Of a DNA stretch of 64,000 bases, positions 56,793 through 64,000 are shown in pieces. The stretch is from NCBI GenBank assembly GCA_965205735.1, contig OZ242179.1:1-64000 (forward strand). The letters are read 5' to 3'. The number at the start of each line of letters is the position of its first letter. Position 1 is the stretch's first letter. Origin of the DNA: VXNE01 sp965205735. Lineage in GTDB: Bacteria; Pseudomonadota; Gammaproteobacteria; Pseudomonadales; Azotimanducaceae. A program made the position numbers and the translations under genes. Under the pieces are notes generated by a model that did not search any database, was not told the DNA's origin, and saw only the letters and a list, made by a program, of their open reading frames with translations.

Positions 56793-58082
56793 ATGGAACA
56801 TCGATCAACAGCCCTCGGCCGGGGCGCGCGCGAGAGCGAACCGTCGCAGGCAACGCCGCGATACGTACACAAGTACGGCGGAACATCCGTCGTCAGTGTC
56901 GAACGCATTCACGCGGTCGCCGACAGGGTCGTGCGCAGTCTGGATGCCGGCGAGGAAATCGTCGTCGTCGTTTCCGCGATGGGCGGGGAAACGGACCGGC
57001 TGGACGCGCTCGCGCGGCAGGTGGGCGAAGCGGTCGCCCCCAGGGAACGCGACGTGCTGCTGTCGTCGGGAGAGCAGGTGACGATCGCGCTGCTGGCCAT
57101 GGCGCTGATCGAGCGGGGTTTCGCCGCCAAGTCCTATCTCGGCTGGCAGGTCCGGATTCTGACCGATGGCGCGCATACCAGGGCGCGGATAGAACACATC
57201 GACACGGCCGCCCTGACCAAAGATCTGCAAAACGGTGTGACCCCGATCATCGCGGGCTTTCAGGGCATCGACGCCCACGGCAACATGACGACGTTCGGTC
57301 GCGGCGGCTCCGACACCACGGCGGTTGCCGTGGCCGCCGCCATCGAAGCCGACGAATGCCGCATCTACACGGATGTGGACGGCGTATACACCGCCGACCC
57401 GCGCATCGTCGAGGGCGCGTCGATGCTCGACGTGGTGACCTTCGAAGAGATGCTGGAACTGGCGAGCCTCGGATCCAAGGTGCTGCACCCGCGCTCGGTG
57501 GAGTTCGCCGGCAAATACGGCGTGCCCCTGCGGGTGCTCTCCAGCTTCGGCGAAGGAGCCGGTACGCTTATCACGACGGAGGAAAAGGACATGGAACAAC
57601 CCGTCGTATCGGGTATCGCGTATTCCCGCGACGAGGCGAAGCTGACGCTGCTCGGCGTCCCGGACGTGCCCGGCATCGCCTCGAAAATCCTCGGCCCGAT
57701 CGCCAACGCGCTGATCGAGGTCGACATGATCGTGCAGAACGTCGGCGCCGACGGCTCAACCGATTTCACTTTCACGGTAAAACGCGAAGACTACGCCCGC
57801 GCCCGCGAACTGCTGGAAGCGATCCGTACCGATCTCGACGCCCGCGGCATCGAAGGCGACAACCGCATCGCCAAGGTCTCGGTCGTCGGCGTCGGAATGC
57901 GCTCCCACGCCGGCGTCGCGACCCGCATGTTCGACGCGCTGGCCGCAGACAACATCAACATCCGCATGATCTCGACCTCCGAGATCAAGATCTCCGTAGT
58001 CGTTGACGAGCGCTACCTGGAACTCGCCGTCCGCGCGATCCACTCGGCGTTCGACCTGTCCGACTCGCCCGCCAAGGACTGA
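56793..58082 (+). CDS. lysC: Aspartokinase
   Basis: Phosphorylates aspartate, the first step to lysine, methionine, threonine and DAP; it feeds the dap genes at the other end of the window. KYGGTSVVSVERI (~residue 29), FQGIDAHGNMTTFGRGGSDT, and TDVDGVYTADPRI with nucleotide and substrate contacts. Two ACT domains at the C-terminus (LTLLGVPDVPGIASKILGPI; RSHAGVATRMFDALAADNIN) indicate feedback control. 429 residues; the N-terminal ~25 residues before RYVHKYGG are longer than usual (~405-412), but no better start was found. csrA, which commonly follows, is missing; tRNA-Ser comes 27 bases later. Confidence 0.95.
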   Translation: MEHRSTALGRGARESEPSQATPRYVHKYGGTSVVSVERIHAVADRVVRSLDAGEEIVVVVSAMGGETDRLDALARQVGEAVAPRERDVLLSSGEQVTIALLAMALIERGFAAKSYLGWQVRILTDGAHTRARIEHIDTAALTKDLQNGVTPIIAGFQGIDAHGNMTTFGRGGSDTTAVAVAAAIEADECRIYTDVDGVYTADPRIVEGASMLDVVTFEEMLELASLGSKVLHPRSVEFAGKYGVPLRVLSSFGEGAGTLITTEEKDMEQPVVSGIAYSRDEAKLTLLGVPDVPGIASKILGPIANALIEVDMIVQNVGADGSTDFTFTVKREDYARARELLEAIRTDLDARGIEGDNRIAKVSVVGVGMRSHAGVATRMFDALAADNINIRMISTSEIKISVVVDERYLELAVRAIHSAFDLSDSPAKD

Positions 58083-58109
58083 CGGCCCGGTGCTACAATT
58101 TCCGTCCCC

Positions 58110-58200
58110 GGAGAGGTGGCCGAGCGGCTGAAGGCGCTCCCCTGCTAAGGGAGTATGGGTTGAAAGCTCATCGAGGGTTCGAATCCCTCCCTCTCCGCCA
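58110..58200 (+). tRNA. tRNA-Ser (GCU anticodon)
   Basis: 91 bases with encoded CCA. Acceptor GGAGAGG pairs with CCTCTCC; the anticodon stem CTCCC/GGGAG encloses CTGCTAA, anticodon GCT at 58144-58146; the long variable arm marks a serine tRNA; T-arm GGGTTCGAATCCC. Reads AGC and AGU codons. It directly follows lysC, the usual place in gammaproteobacteria, and marks the boundary to accessory genes downstream. Confidence 0.97.
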
Positions 58201-58457
58201 ATAAGCTCATCCGCTATAGCGTTGATTGAGTATCACTCCCAGTATCATTTCTTCGGCAATGAACCATGCGAAGTGTCGGTGCGCGGTCAAGGCGGTGGCG
58301 CCGGTGGGCACTTCGCCATTCGCCGCGATGCAGCCAGCTATGGGGCAACCGGACGGGCTCGCTCGTCGCTCCTTCTCGACATGCGGAGCGAACTCATGCA
58401 GGATTCAAAAGGTGCCTTTTCGGGCGATTCTTTTCTATTTCCCTGTGCTCGGGAACG
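58201..58457. other. Gap after tRNA-Ser without a convincing gene
   Basis: 257 bases. Contains a small perfect stem AAAAGG-TG-CCTTTT near 58409-58422 and a GCTCC/GGAGC pair near 58369-58393, but no classical terminator with a T-run. I looked for a repeated tRNA 3' end that would mark an integration boundary and did not see one here. Confidence 0.4.
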
Positions 58458-58889
58458 ATGGAAATAAGGGACTACACGGATTCGGCTGACGATCCGGAGG
58501 TGAGCCAGCGGGTTGTCGCGGCCATTCAGTCTGGTCTACGGGAGCACAATCGGTCCCGGCATACGGATCCGAATGCGGGCCAGATTGTTCTGGCGGTGCA
58601 TGGCGCGGGACAGGAAGTGGTGGCCGGACTGATTTGTGATGTTGCCTATGGGTGGCTGACGGTCGAGACCCTTTGGGTGGGCGCGAATCAACGGGGCCAG
58701 CGACTGGGCAGCCGTCTACTCGCGGCCGGGGAGCAGTTGGGGAGGGATCGAGGATGTCATGGAGCTCACCTGACAACCTATAGCTTTCAGGCGCCGGAAT
58801 TCTATGAACGCCAGGGTTACGAACGGTTCGGGGAACTCCACGACTACCCAGGGGATCAGTCCATGGTGTTTCTGCGCAAGAAGCTCTGA
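58458..58889 (+). CDS. GNAT-family N-acetyltransferase
   Basis: 143 residues from ATG 58458 (GGGAACG before it). The acetyl-CoA binding region reads WLTVETLWVGANQRGQRLGS with the R-G-x-G-x-G/S pattern, then RLLAAGEQLGRDRGCHGAHL. The end, YSFQAPEFYERQGYERFGEL, is typical of small-molecule GNATs. Closest in style to acetyltransferases with unknown small substrates. The frame open upstream to 58266 has no good start. First accessory gene after tRNA-Ser. Confidence 0.85.
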   Translation: MEIRDYTDSADDPEVSQRVVAAIQSGLREHNRSRHTDPNAGQIVLAVHGAGQEVVAGLICDVAYGWLTVETLWVGANQRGQRLGSRLLAAGEQLGRDRGCHGAHLTTYSFQAPEFYERQGYERFGELHDYPGDQSMVFLRKKL

Positions 58890-58909
58890 CGTTGGGGTAT
58901 CGTCCATCG

Positions 58910-59458
58910 ATGGATGGGGTTTCTGACGTGTTTGAGAAGGTCACGCGCACACGTGCGATCTTGGGGTCGTTCGCCTTCTTTCTGATCGCTCCCGGCGTGG
59001 TGGCCGGCGTCGTTCCGTTCGCACTGGTCGGGTGGACGTTCCAGCCGCCCCTGCTCGGGCTACCGGGCGAGCGGCTGGTGGGCATCGTGGCGGTCGGGGT
59101 GGGTCTGGCCTGCCTGGTGGACTGCTTCGCTCGTTTCGTCCTTGAGGGGCGCGGCACGCCGGGACCGGTGGAGCAGACGGAAGTGCTGGTGGCGTCCGGC
59201 CTGTATCAGTTCGTGCGAAATCCCATGTATGTCTGCGTGTTGACTATCGTTTTGGGACAAGCGCTGCTCTTTGGCCAAGACTTGCTGCTGCCATACGCAG
59301 GCGTGGTGCTGGTCTCGTTCTATTTGTTCGTTATCCTATATGAGGAGCCGACCCTCCGTCGAAGATTCGGAGCGTCCTATGAATCCTATTGCTTGCACGT
59401 GCGTCGATGGTGGCCACGTCTGACGCCGTGGCGCGAGTCCGGTCCGTCAGGCAGGTGA
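58910..59458 (+). CDS. Isoprenylcysteine carboxyl methyltransferase-like membrane protein
   Basis: About 182 residues with four or five membrane helices. The C-terminal motif is characteristic of the ICMT/PEMT superfamily: VASGLYQFVRNPMYVCVLTI, then YEEPTLRRRFGASYESYCLH and VRRWWPR. These bind S-adenosylmethionine in a membrane pocket. In bacteria the substrates are mostly unknown lipids or small hydrophobic molecules. Start ATG 58910 fits the topology better than TTG 58892. The stop precedes the sulfatase by 23 bases, suggesting shared transcription. Confidence 0.82.
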   Translation: MDGVSDVFEKVTRTRAILGSFAFFLIAPGVVAGVVPFALVGWTFQPPLLGLPGERLVGIVAVGVGLACLVDCFARFVLEGRGTPGPVEQTEVLVASGLYQFVRNPMYVCVLTIVLGQALLFGQDLLLPYAGVVLVSFYLFVILYEEPTLRRRFGASYESYCLHVRRWWPRLTPWRESGPSGR

Positions 59459-59481
59459 CGATGAACCTGAAGAGGAGTCCT

Positions 59482-61104
59482 ATGAGAATGAACCCACCGA
59501 ACATCCTGCTCATCATGAACGACGACATGGGCTATTCCGATATCGGCTGCTACGGCGGCGAGGTGCAGACCCCGAACCTCGACCGCCTCGCCGCAGACGG
59601 TATCCGCCTCACCCAGTTCTACAACACCGCCCGCTGCTGTCCCACCCGGGCGTCGATCCTCACCGGGCTGCATCCGCACCAGGTCGGCATCGGCTGGATG
59701 ACCGCGCAGCTCGACGAGGACGGATACCGCGGGTCCCTCAGCGACACCTGTGTCACCATCGGCGAGGCATTGAAGCTGGCGGGCTACGCCACCTACATGA
59801 GCGGGAAGTGGCACGTCAGCCACGATCAGGGGCCCGACGGTCCCAAATACAGTTGGCCGCGCCAACGCGGCTTCGACCGCTACTTCGGCATCCTCGGAGG
59901 CGCGGCCAACTACTGGCAACCGAGTACATTGACCCGGGACAACGACGCGGTGGACCTGGCGAGCCTGCCCGAGGATTTCTTCCTCACCGACGCGATCAGC
60001 GACCAGGCGGCCGACTACATCCGGGAACACGCCGCCACGAATGGCGATGCCCCGTTCTTTCTCTACACCGCTTACAGCGCACCGCACTGGCCGTTGCACG
60101 CCCACGAAGACGATATCCGCCGGTACCGGGGTCGATTCGCGGCGGGCTGGGACCGTCTGCGCGAAGAACGTCTGCAACGGATGCGCGCCATGGGCATTGT
60201 CGACGCGTCGTGGCCGATGACGGAACGGGATCCGACGCAGCCGCCATGGGACGAGACGCCGCACAAGGCGTGGCAACAGCGGCGCATGGAAGTGTACGCC
60301 GCGCAGATCGACCGGATGGACCAGGGCATCGGCCGCATCGTCGCCGCGCTCGAAGAAACGAACCGAATCGACAATACCCTGATTCTCTTCCTCGCCGACA
60401 ACGGCGCCTGCGCCGAGGAATTCGCGGCGGAAGTTCGGCCACTCCCACCCACCTACCCCGCGGGCAAAACGCAAACGCGCGACGGTAGAACCGTCATGCG
60501 GGGCAACGATCCGACCGTGATGCCCGGACCCGAGCACACCTACCAGAGCTACGGCGTCCCGTGGGCCAACCTGTCGAACACGCCGTTCCGGGAATACAAG
60601 CATTGGGTTCACGAGGGCGGCATCGCCACGCCGCTGATCGCGCACTGGCCGTCCGTCATCGACGACGTGGGCGCCCTGCGGCACCAGCCGGGCCAACTCA
60701 CCGACATCATGGCGACCTGCCTCGACGTGGCTGGCGCCGACTACCCGACGCTATTCAACGGCAACGACATCGTGCCCCTGGAGGGGACGAGCCTTGCGCC
60801 GATATTCCACGATCAGCCCAATCACAAGGACGCGCTGATCTGGGAACACGAGGGCAACAAGGCGGTACGTCGGGGACGGTGGAAACTGGTGTGCAAGTAT
60901 CCCGGCGAATGGGAACTCTACGACATCGTCGCGAATCGCACGGAAACCGAGGACCTGGCGGAGCGGCATCCGGAGATCGTGGGAGAACTCGGCGCCATCC
61001 ACGATGCGTGGGCCGAGCGTTGCGGCGTCAAGTCGTGGGATCATATTTCGGAGAAATTGAGATTGGCGAGAGAGAAGGCTGGCAACGTAAGCGCAAGAGA
61101 GTAA
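59482..61104 (+). CDS. Type I sulfatase (arylsulfatase family)
   Basis: Hydrolyses a sulfate ester. NILLIMNDDMGYSDIGCYGG carries two metal-binding Asp residues. NTARCCPTRASILTGLHPHQ contains C-x-P-x-R, the Cys that is oxidised to formylglycine. SGKWHVSH and the late DNGACAEE supply further active-site groups. ATG 59482 has AGGAG 5 bases upstream and gives 540 residues; ATG 59461 is an alternative. No signal peptide is obvious, which is unusual because most such enzymes are exported. A formylglycine-generating enzyme is needed and is not in this window. Substrate unknown; likely a sulfated polysaccharide or choline sulfate-like compound. Confidence 0.92.
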   Translation: MRMNPPNILLIMNDDMGYSDIGCYGGEVQTPNLDRLAADGIRLTQFYNTARCCPTRASILTGLHPHQVGIGWMTAQLDEDGYRGSLSDTCVTIGEALKLAGYATYMSGKWHVSHDQGPDGPKYSWPRQRGFDRYFGILGGAANYWQPSTLTRDNDAVDLASLPEDFFLTDAISDQAADYIREHAATNGDAPFFLYTAYSAPHWPLHAHEDDIRRYRGRFAAGWDRLREERLQRMRAMGIVDASWPMTERDPTQPPWDETPHKAWQQRRMEVYAAQIDRMDQGIGRIVAALEETNRIDNTLILFLADNGACAEEFAAEVRPLPPTYPAGKTQTRDGRTVMRGNDPTVMPGPEHTYQSYGVPWANLSNTPFREYKHWVHEGGIATPLIAHWPSVIDDVGALRHQPGQLTDIMATCLDVAGADYPTLFNGNDIVPLEGTSLAPIFHDQPNHKDALIWEHEGNKAVRRGRWKLVCKYPGEWELYDIVANRTETEDLAERHPEIVGELGAIHDAWAERCGVKSWDHISEKLRLAREKAGNVSARE

Positions 61105-61340
61105 ACCTGCGCACCACGCCCGCAGCATCGATCGCTGACCCAGCCTGGTGACCCCATCAGGTCTTGGCTTCGACTACCATGGATGATCGCTCTTGCAGCT
61201 CTCGGCAATAGGCGGGGAATCCCAATCAATCAAGGTCTTTTCCGGATTCCGGACACACGCGATTCCGGTCTTACAAGAACCCCGTCAAACGTCGCACAGC
61301 CATCCCGACCGGATTTCCCACAAGAACCGGAGGCTTCGGA
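61105..61340. other. Gap with no convincing gene
   Basis: 236 bases between the convergent sulfatase and APH-like genes. Only short, unsupported frames are open. TTCCGGATTCCGG near 61241-61253 is a small tandem repeat. No clear terminator was found. Confidence 0.4.
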
Positions 61341-62192
61341 TTAGGCGTAGTTGGCGAGGACCGCTGCGACCTTCTCGATGGCGTCGTCGAACTCACCTGC
61401 GTCTGGGTTCCGGAGCGCCCAACCAAGCCCGCGCAGCTCGCGGAGCACTTCGAACATCTGGGTCTCCTCAAGCAGCAACGCGGGATTCGTAGTGGTCCCC
61501 TCGCAGTAGGCATTGAGCACAGCGGTGCGAAAGCTCTCGCCCAAGTACTTGAGCGGTGCCAGGTCCTCGTGGAGAAGTCCTATGCCGGAATGTTCGAAAT
61601 CCAGCAGCCCGGTCATGGTTCGACCGTCCTTTGTCGCGAGCCAGTTGGCATGCCAAAAATCCCCATGGATCAGGCAGCGGGGCGGTTTCCCGGCGAGAAA
61701 ACTCGTTAGGTCCGCCTGCCATCGCTCCGCAGTGCGTCCCTGCGCCTCGGTAAAGCAAGGTCTCGTCACGCGTACCAGGGCGGCCACACCGTCGCGATCC
61801 ACCGCCCGCTCGGGCACCACAAGATCGGTGACTATTGCGTGGAGCTGTCGCAAGACCGACGCCGCACTGCTTGCGAGAGCCTGCGAAGGCGAAGTGGGCG
61901 AGACCCCCGGGAGTTTCGGGTAGACCATGACACCATAGGGAAACTCGGGCAGGCCGTCCTCGACAAGCGTCGGCTGCGGGACGGAGATGTCGACGCGTCC
62001 CCGCACGGCGTCCATCACATTCTTCTCGGTCGAGAACGTGTTGTCGCCCGCCGGAGATTTGCCGATACGAACGATGAGTCCTGAGCTGGACTCGAGGACG
62101 TCGGTACGGAACCCTCCGGCCAGATACCGGAATGGCCCTGCCACACCACGGGACTCGAGCCATTCCGCTTGGCCCGTGTTTAGCCCCGACAC
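61341..62192 (-). CDS. APH-family phosphotransferase (aminoglycoside/choline kinase-like)
   Basis: 283 residues, protein-kinase-like fold. The Brenner-type motif RCLIHGDFWHANWLATKD contains the catalytic Asp and metal-binding Asn. TGLLDFEHSGIG provides the second metal ligand. An N-lobe with IVRIGKSPAGDNTFSTEKNV binds ATP. This family covers kinases for aminoglycosides, choline, homoserine, fructosamine and others; the sequence alone does not say which. Lies 126 bases after the HAD gene on the same strand. GTG start at 62192. Confidence 0.82.
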   Translation of the reverse strand: MSGLNTGQAEWLESRGVAGPFRYLAGGFRTDVLESSSGLIVRIGKSPAGDNTFSTEKNVMDAVRGRVDISVPQPTLVEDGLPEFPYGVMVYPKLPGVSPTSPSQALASSAASVLRQLHAIVTDLVVPERAVDRDGVAALVRVTRPCFTEAQGRTAERWQADLTSFLAGKPPRCLIHGDFWHANWLATKDGRTMTGLLDFEHSGIGLLHEDLAPLKYLGESFRTAVLNAYCEGTTTNPALLLEETQMFEVLRELRGLGWALRNPDAGEFDDAIEKVAAVLANYA

Positions 62193-62318
62193 CTCAGTGG
62201 TCCCCCGAAACTCCCAGGTTCAGCGTCCTCACGAGCAATCTCCCGCCCCGAGGACGGGGTTCATAATTGATGCCTCCGAACCTGTCGAGCTCGACCAACA
62301 TACGGACGGCGGCCTTGC

Positions 62319-62942
62319 TCATCGCGCAGACGAAGCATTGCTATCGGACATGGTAATCAGCGCCGACAACGCGGCAAAGTCCTTCACGCCACCGCGCTCG
62401 TGACAGCCCGTTCCGAAGCACGCAGAAGGTATGCCCATCGATCGCGCAACGCTGACGTTGCGCGCCCGGTCGTCAACGAAGAGCTCCGGGGCGCCCCCAA
62501 TGCGGTCAAGGAGGCAATGGTAAGCCTGCTCCGATGGTTTGCGGCAACCGATGTCGCCGCTGATCACGAAGTCCGCGAAGAGACCATCAAGCGCGAAGCG
62601 CTCGCGGAGCTTGACCGACCACCGCGATATGTCGTTCGACAAGCACCACACGTCGATACCGGAACTGCGCGCAACCTCAAGGAAGGCGAGCAAACCCTCG
62701 CTCAGGTCGTGTCCAGCGAGATAGTCGTCCTCGACGCTCGGATCCAGGTCGAGCGCGCGCCAGAAAGCATCAGCGTCGCGATGACCCAGACTGGCCTTCT
62801 CGTAGAGCGCGGCCACATCGTTGGCGCCGACCCAGGACCCGTGTCGCTCAACGAAGGGAACGAGCAACTCCGCAACATCGTCTCGGGCGCGGTAAATCAC
62901 CCCCATCGCATCGAGCACGATGACTCTAGCGCTCGCCATCAC
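62319..62942 (-). CDS. HAD-superfamily hydrolase
   Basis: 207 residues, subfamily I type with a small cap. Motif I is VIVLDAMGVIYR: the nucleophile Asp is present, but the usual second Asp (DxD) is Met. Motif II VWCLSND, motif III with Lys in GDIGCRKPS, motif IV LFVDDRARNV are all present. Loss of the second Asp is seen in some HAD enzymes that are not phosphatases (for example dehalogenase or phosphonatase types) and makes phosphatase activity less certain. ATG 62942 or 62939. Possibly co-transcribed with the APH-like gene. Confidence 0.82.
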   Translation of the reverse strand: MMASARVIVLDAMGVIYRARDDVAELLVPFVERHGSWVGANDVAALYEKASLGHRDADAFWRALDLDPSVEDDYLAGHDLSEGLLAFLEVARSSGIDVWCLSNDISRWSVKLRERFALDGLFADFVISGDIGCRKPSEQAYHCLLDRIGGAPELFVDDRARNVSVARSMGIPSACFGTGCHERGGVKDFAALSALITMSDSNASSAR

Positions 62943-63105
62943 ACATACTCGTCCTTACGAAAGAACATGCCGTACTTCATCCGTTCGACCTTTAGCGTTT
63001 CCTTGGCGCCGACATGCAAACGGGGGCGCCCTAGCAGAACCGGCGGCGGTCTGTTGCTGGCAAAGTGGCGCCTGAACCGCGCGGCGAGTCGATATCGGGA
63101 GGAAC

Positions 63106-63723
63106 GTGATGCTGACTGGAAGCTGTCTGTGCGGAGATATCGCATTCGAAATCGATGGGCCGGTGGACACGGTGGGCCACTGCCACTGCTCCATGTGCCG
63201 CAAGTTTCACGGCAGTGCGTTCGCCACCTTCGGTACCGCGTCGGCGGACGACTTCCGATGGGTGAGGGGCGCGGAGCAGGTCAGAACATACCAATCGTCA
63301 GCCCAGGGCTACCGGTCCTTCTGTCCCCGGTGCGGCTCCGCCGTGCCGATGAACGGCGAAGGCCAGTCGTTCGCGCTCGTGCCCATGGGCAATGTCGCCG
63401 AAGACCCCGTCACGCGCCCGCGCCTCCATTTCTTCACCGGTTCCATGGCGCTCTGGCACACCATCGTCGACGATCTGCCACAACATGAAGCGTATCCGGC
63501 GGAATTTGGGCCGGACGCCATTGCGGTGGACCGTCCCGCACGCGAGCCGAAAACGCCGGGCGCCATCGGAGGAAGCTGCCTTTGCGGCGGGGTCGCATTC
63601 GAATTCGACGACCCGCCGGTGCGGATGTACAACTGCCACTGCTCGCGATGCCGGCGCGCCGTAAGCGCGGCATATCAGACCGTTCTACGCGCGCGCCGGC
63701 TGCCTCGACAGCGATCCGGGTGA
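63106..63723 (+). CDS. GFA-family zinc protein; second domain damaged
   Basis: Glutathione-dependent formaldehyde-activating (GFA/CENP-V) family. The first domain is intact: GSCLCGDIAFEI, CHCSMCRKFHGSAFATFG, FCPRCGSAVPM, all with the zinc-binding CxxC patterns, and LHFFTGSMALWHTIVDDLP at its end. A second GFA domain starts GGSCLCGGVAFEF and CHCSRCRRAVSAAY, then runs into a wrong frame and stops at 63723. Proteins with two GFA domains exist, so the original gene was longer. The intact first domain may still be functional. AGGAACG before the ATG. Confidence 0.8.
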   Translation: MMLTGSCLCGDIAFEIDGPVDTVGHCHCSMCRKFHGSAFATFGTASADDFRWVRGAEQVRTYQSSAQGYRSFCPRCGSAVPMNGEGQSFALVPMGNVAEDPVTRPRLHFFTGSMALWHTIVDDLPQHEAYPAEFGPDAIAVDRPAREPKTPGAIGGSCLCGGVAFEFDDPPVRMYNCHCSRCRRAVSAAYQTVLRARRLPRQRSG

Positions 63724-63841
63724 GAAACCGAGCGACAACATCTTCACCGATTCGCGCGCAGCGTGGACCGTTGTGGATGAAAGCCTCGAGAGTTGGCCGG
63801 AAGCCCCAAGCTGGAATCGCCCACCAACGAGTCCTGCGTAG
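63698..63841 (+). pseudogene. Remnant of the second GFA domain of the preceding gene
   Basis: In the +1 frame relative to 63106 the sequence reads GCLDSDPGEKPSDNIFTDSR, then AAWTVVDESLESWPEAPSW and a stop at 63841. This is the characteristic end of a GFA domain (normally '..GSLDDDPG...HIFV-SKAPW..I-D-LPqFPE'). Between CHCSRCRR and GCLDSDPG about 55 residues, including the third CxxC, are missing. So the second domain has both an internal deletion and a frame shift. Confidence 0.75.
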
Positions 63842-64000
63842 TCTGCTGGGCCGGGCAATGGCCTAGAGATATTCGAGGGCCCACTTGGGCACTGCTGAGC
63901 GAGTTCGAGGAGCGGAGGATTTAAGAGGACCCTTCGGTTCGATCAAGTCGCCGCCAGGCGGCGAATGATCCCTCCGTCTCCCGCATGGCCGTCGTGATGT
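63842..64000. other. Window end, no gene recognised
   Basis: 159 bases. No frame with a recognisable protein; a gene may begin or end beyond the edge. Confidence 0.4.

Noticed and set aside
58201..64000. Integrase or duplicated tRNA-Ser 3' end marking an integrated island
   Set aside because: Neither was found in the window; the island idea is left as a weak inference.

Overview
The window is a high-GC chromosomal segment of a gammaproteobacterium, probably from an uncultured or poorly described lineage. The identification rests on gene order. It carries the block known from Pseudomonas-type genomes: dapE-dapD-dapC-glnD-map | rpsB-tsf-frr-uppS-cdsA-rseP-bamA-skp-lpxD-fabZ-lpxA-lpxB-rnhB-dnaE-tilS, then pyrG-kdsA-eno-ftsB-truD-nlpD, then fdxA-mutS-recA-recX-alaS-lysC-tRNA-Ser. 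Lipid A, BamA, FtsB and NlpD genes show a diderm envelope.

Layout. 1-6964 (minus strand): lysine/diaminopimelate synthesis, GlnD nitrogen signalling and methionine aminopeptidase. 7173-24767 (plus): translation factors, undecaprenyl-PP and CDP-DAG synthesis, outer-membrane assembly, lipid A, RNase HII, replicative polymerase, tilS. 24853-38879: an accessory region with a large MalT/LuxR-type regulator followed by a run of exported proteins: a small four-cysteine protein, a 1751-residue multidomain calcium-repeat protein that starts with the same four-cysteine module, an ankyrin-like protein, a C2-like protein, a cadherin-like beta-sandwich protein, and a Uma2 nuclease. Degraded gene copies lie among them. 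38981-46264 (minus): nlpD-like, DUF368, truD, ftsB, eno, kdsA, pyrG. 46589-49234: a TonB-dependent receptor. 49300-58200: fdxA, mutS, recA with a LexA box, recX, alaS, lysC, tRNA-Ser(GCU). 58458-63841: accessory enzymes (GNAT, ICMT-like methyltransferase, sulfatase, APH-like kinase, HAD hydrolase, a decaying GFA protein).

Three points stand out. First, several genes are missing from their usual slots with clean or overlapping junctions: dxr (cdsA/rseP) and ispD-ispF (ftsB/truD), all of the MEP isoprenoid pathway, plus pyrH, accA, surE, pcm, rpoS, cinA and csrA. The MEP losses suggest isoprenoid precursors come from another route or from relocated genes. Second, the pyrG-to-nlpD block is inverted relative to the usual order, and accessory genes sit at both breakpoints. 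Third, the exported-protein region holds a four-cysteine module in two contexts, a cysteine-rich C-terminal tail found twice, and fragments of duplicated genes, which suggests an actively rearranging surface or secretion locus.

Three genes show one-base frame breaks (cdsA near 10642, an Ig-like protein near 28473, the GFA gene near 63697). cdsA is normally essential, so at least some of these may be sequence errors. Starts were chosen by ribosome-binding sites and family length. All functions are inferred from sequence, without database searches.
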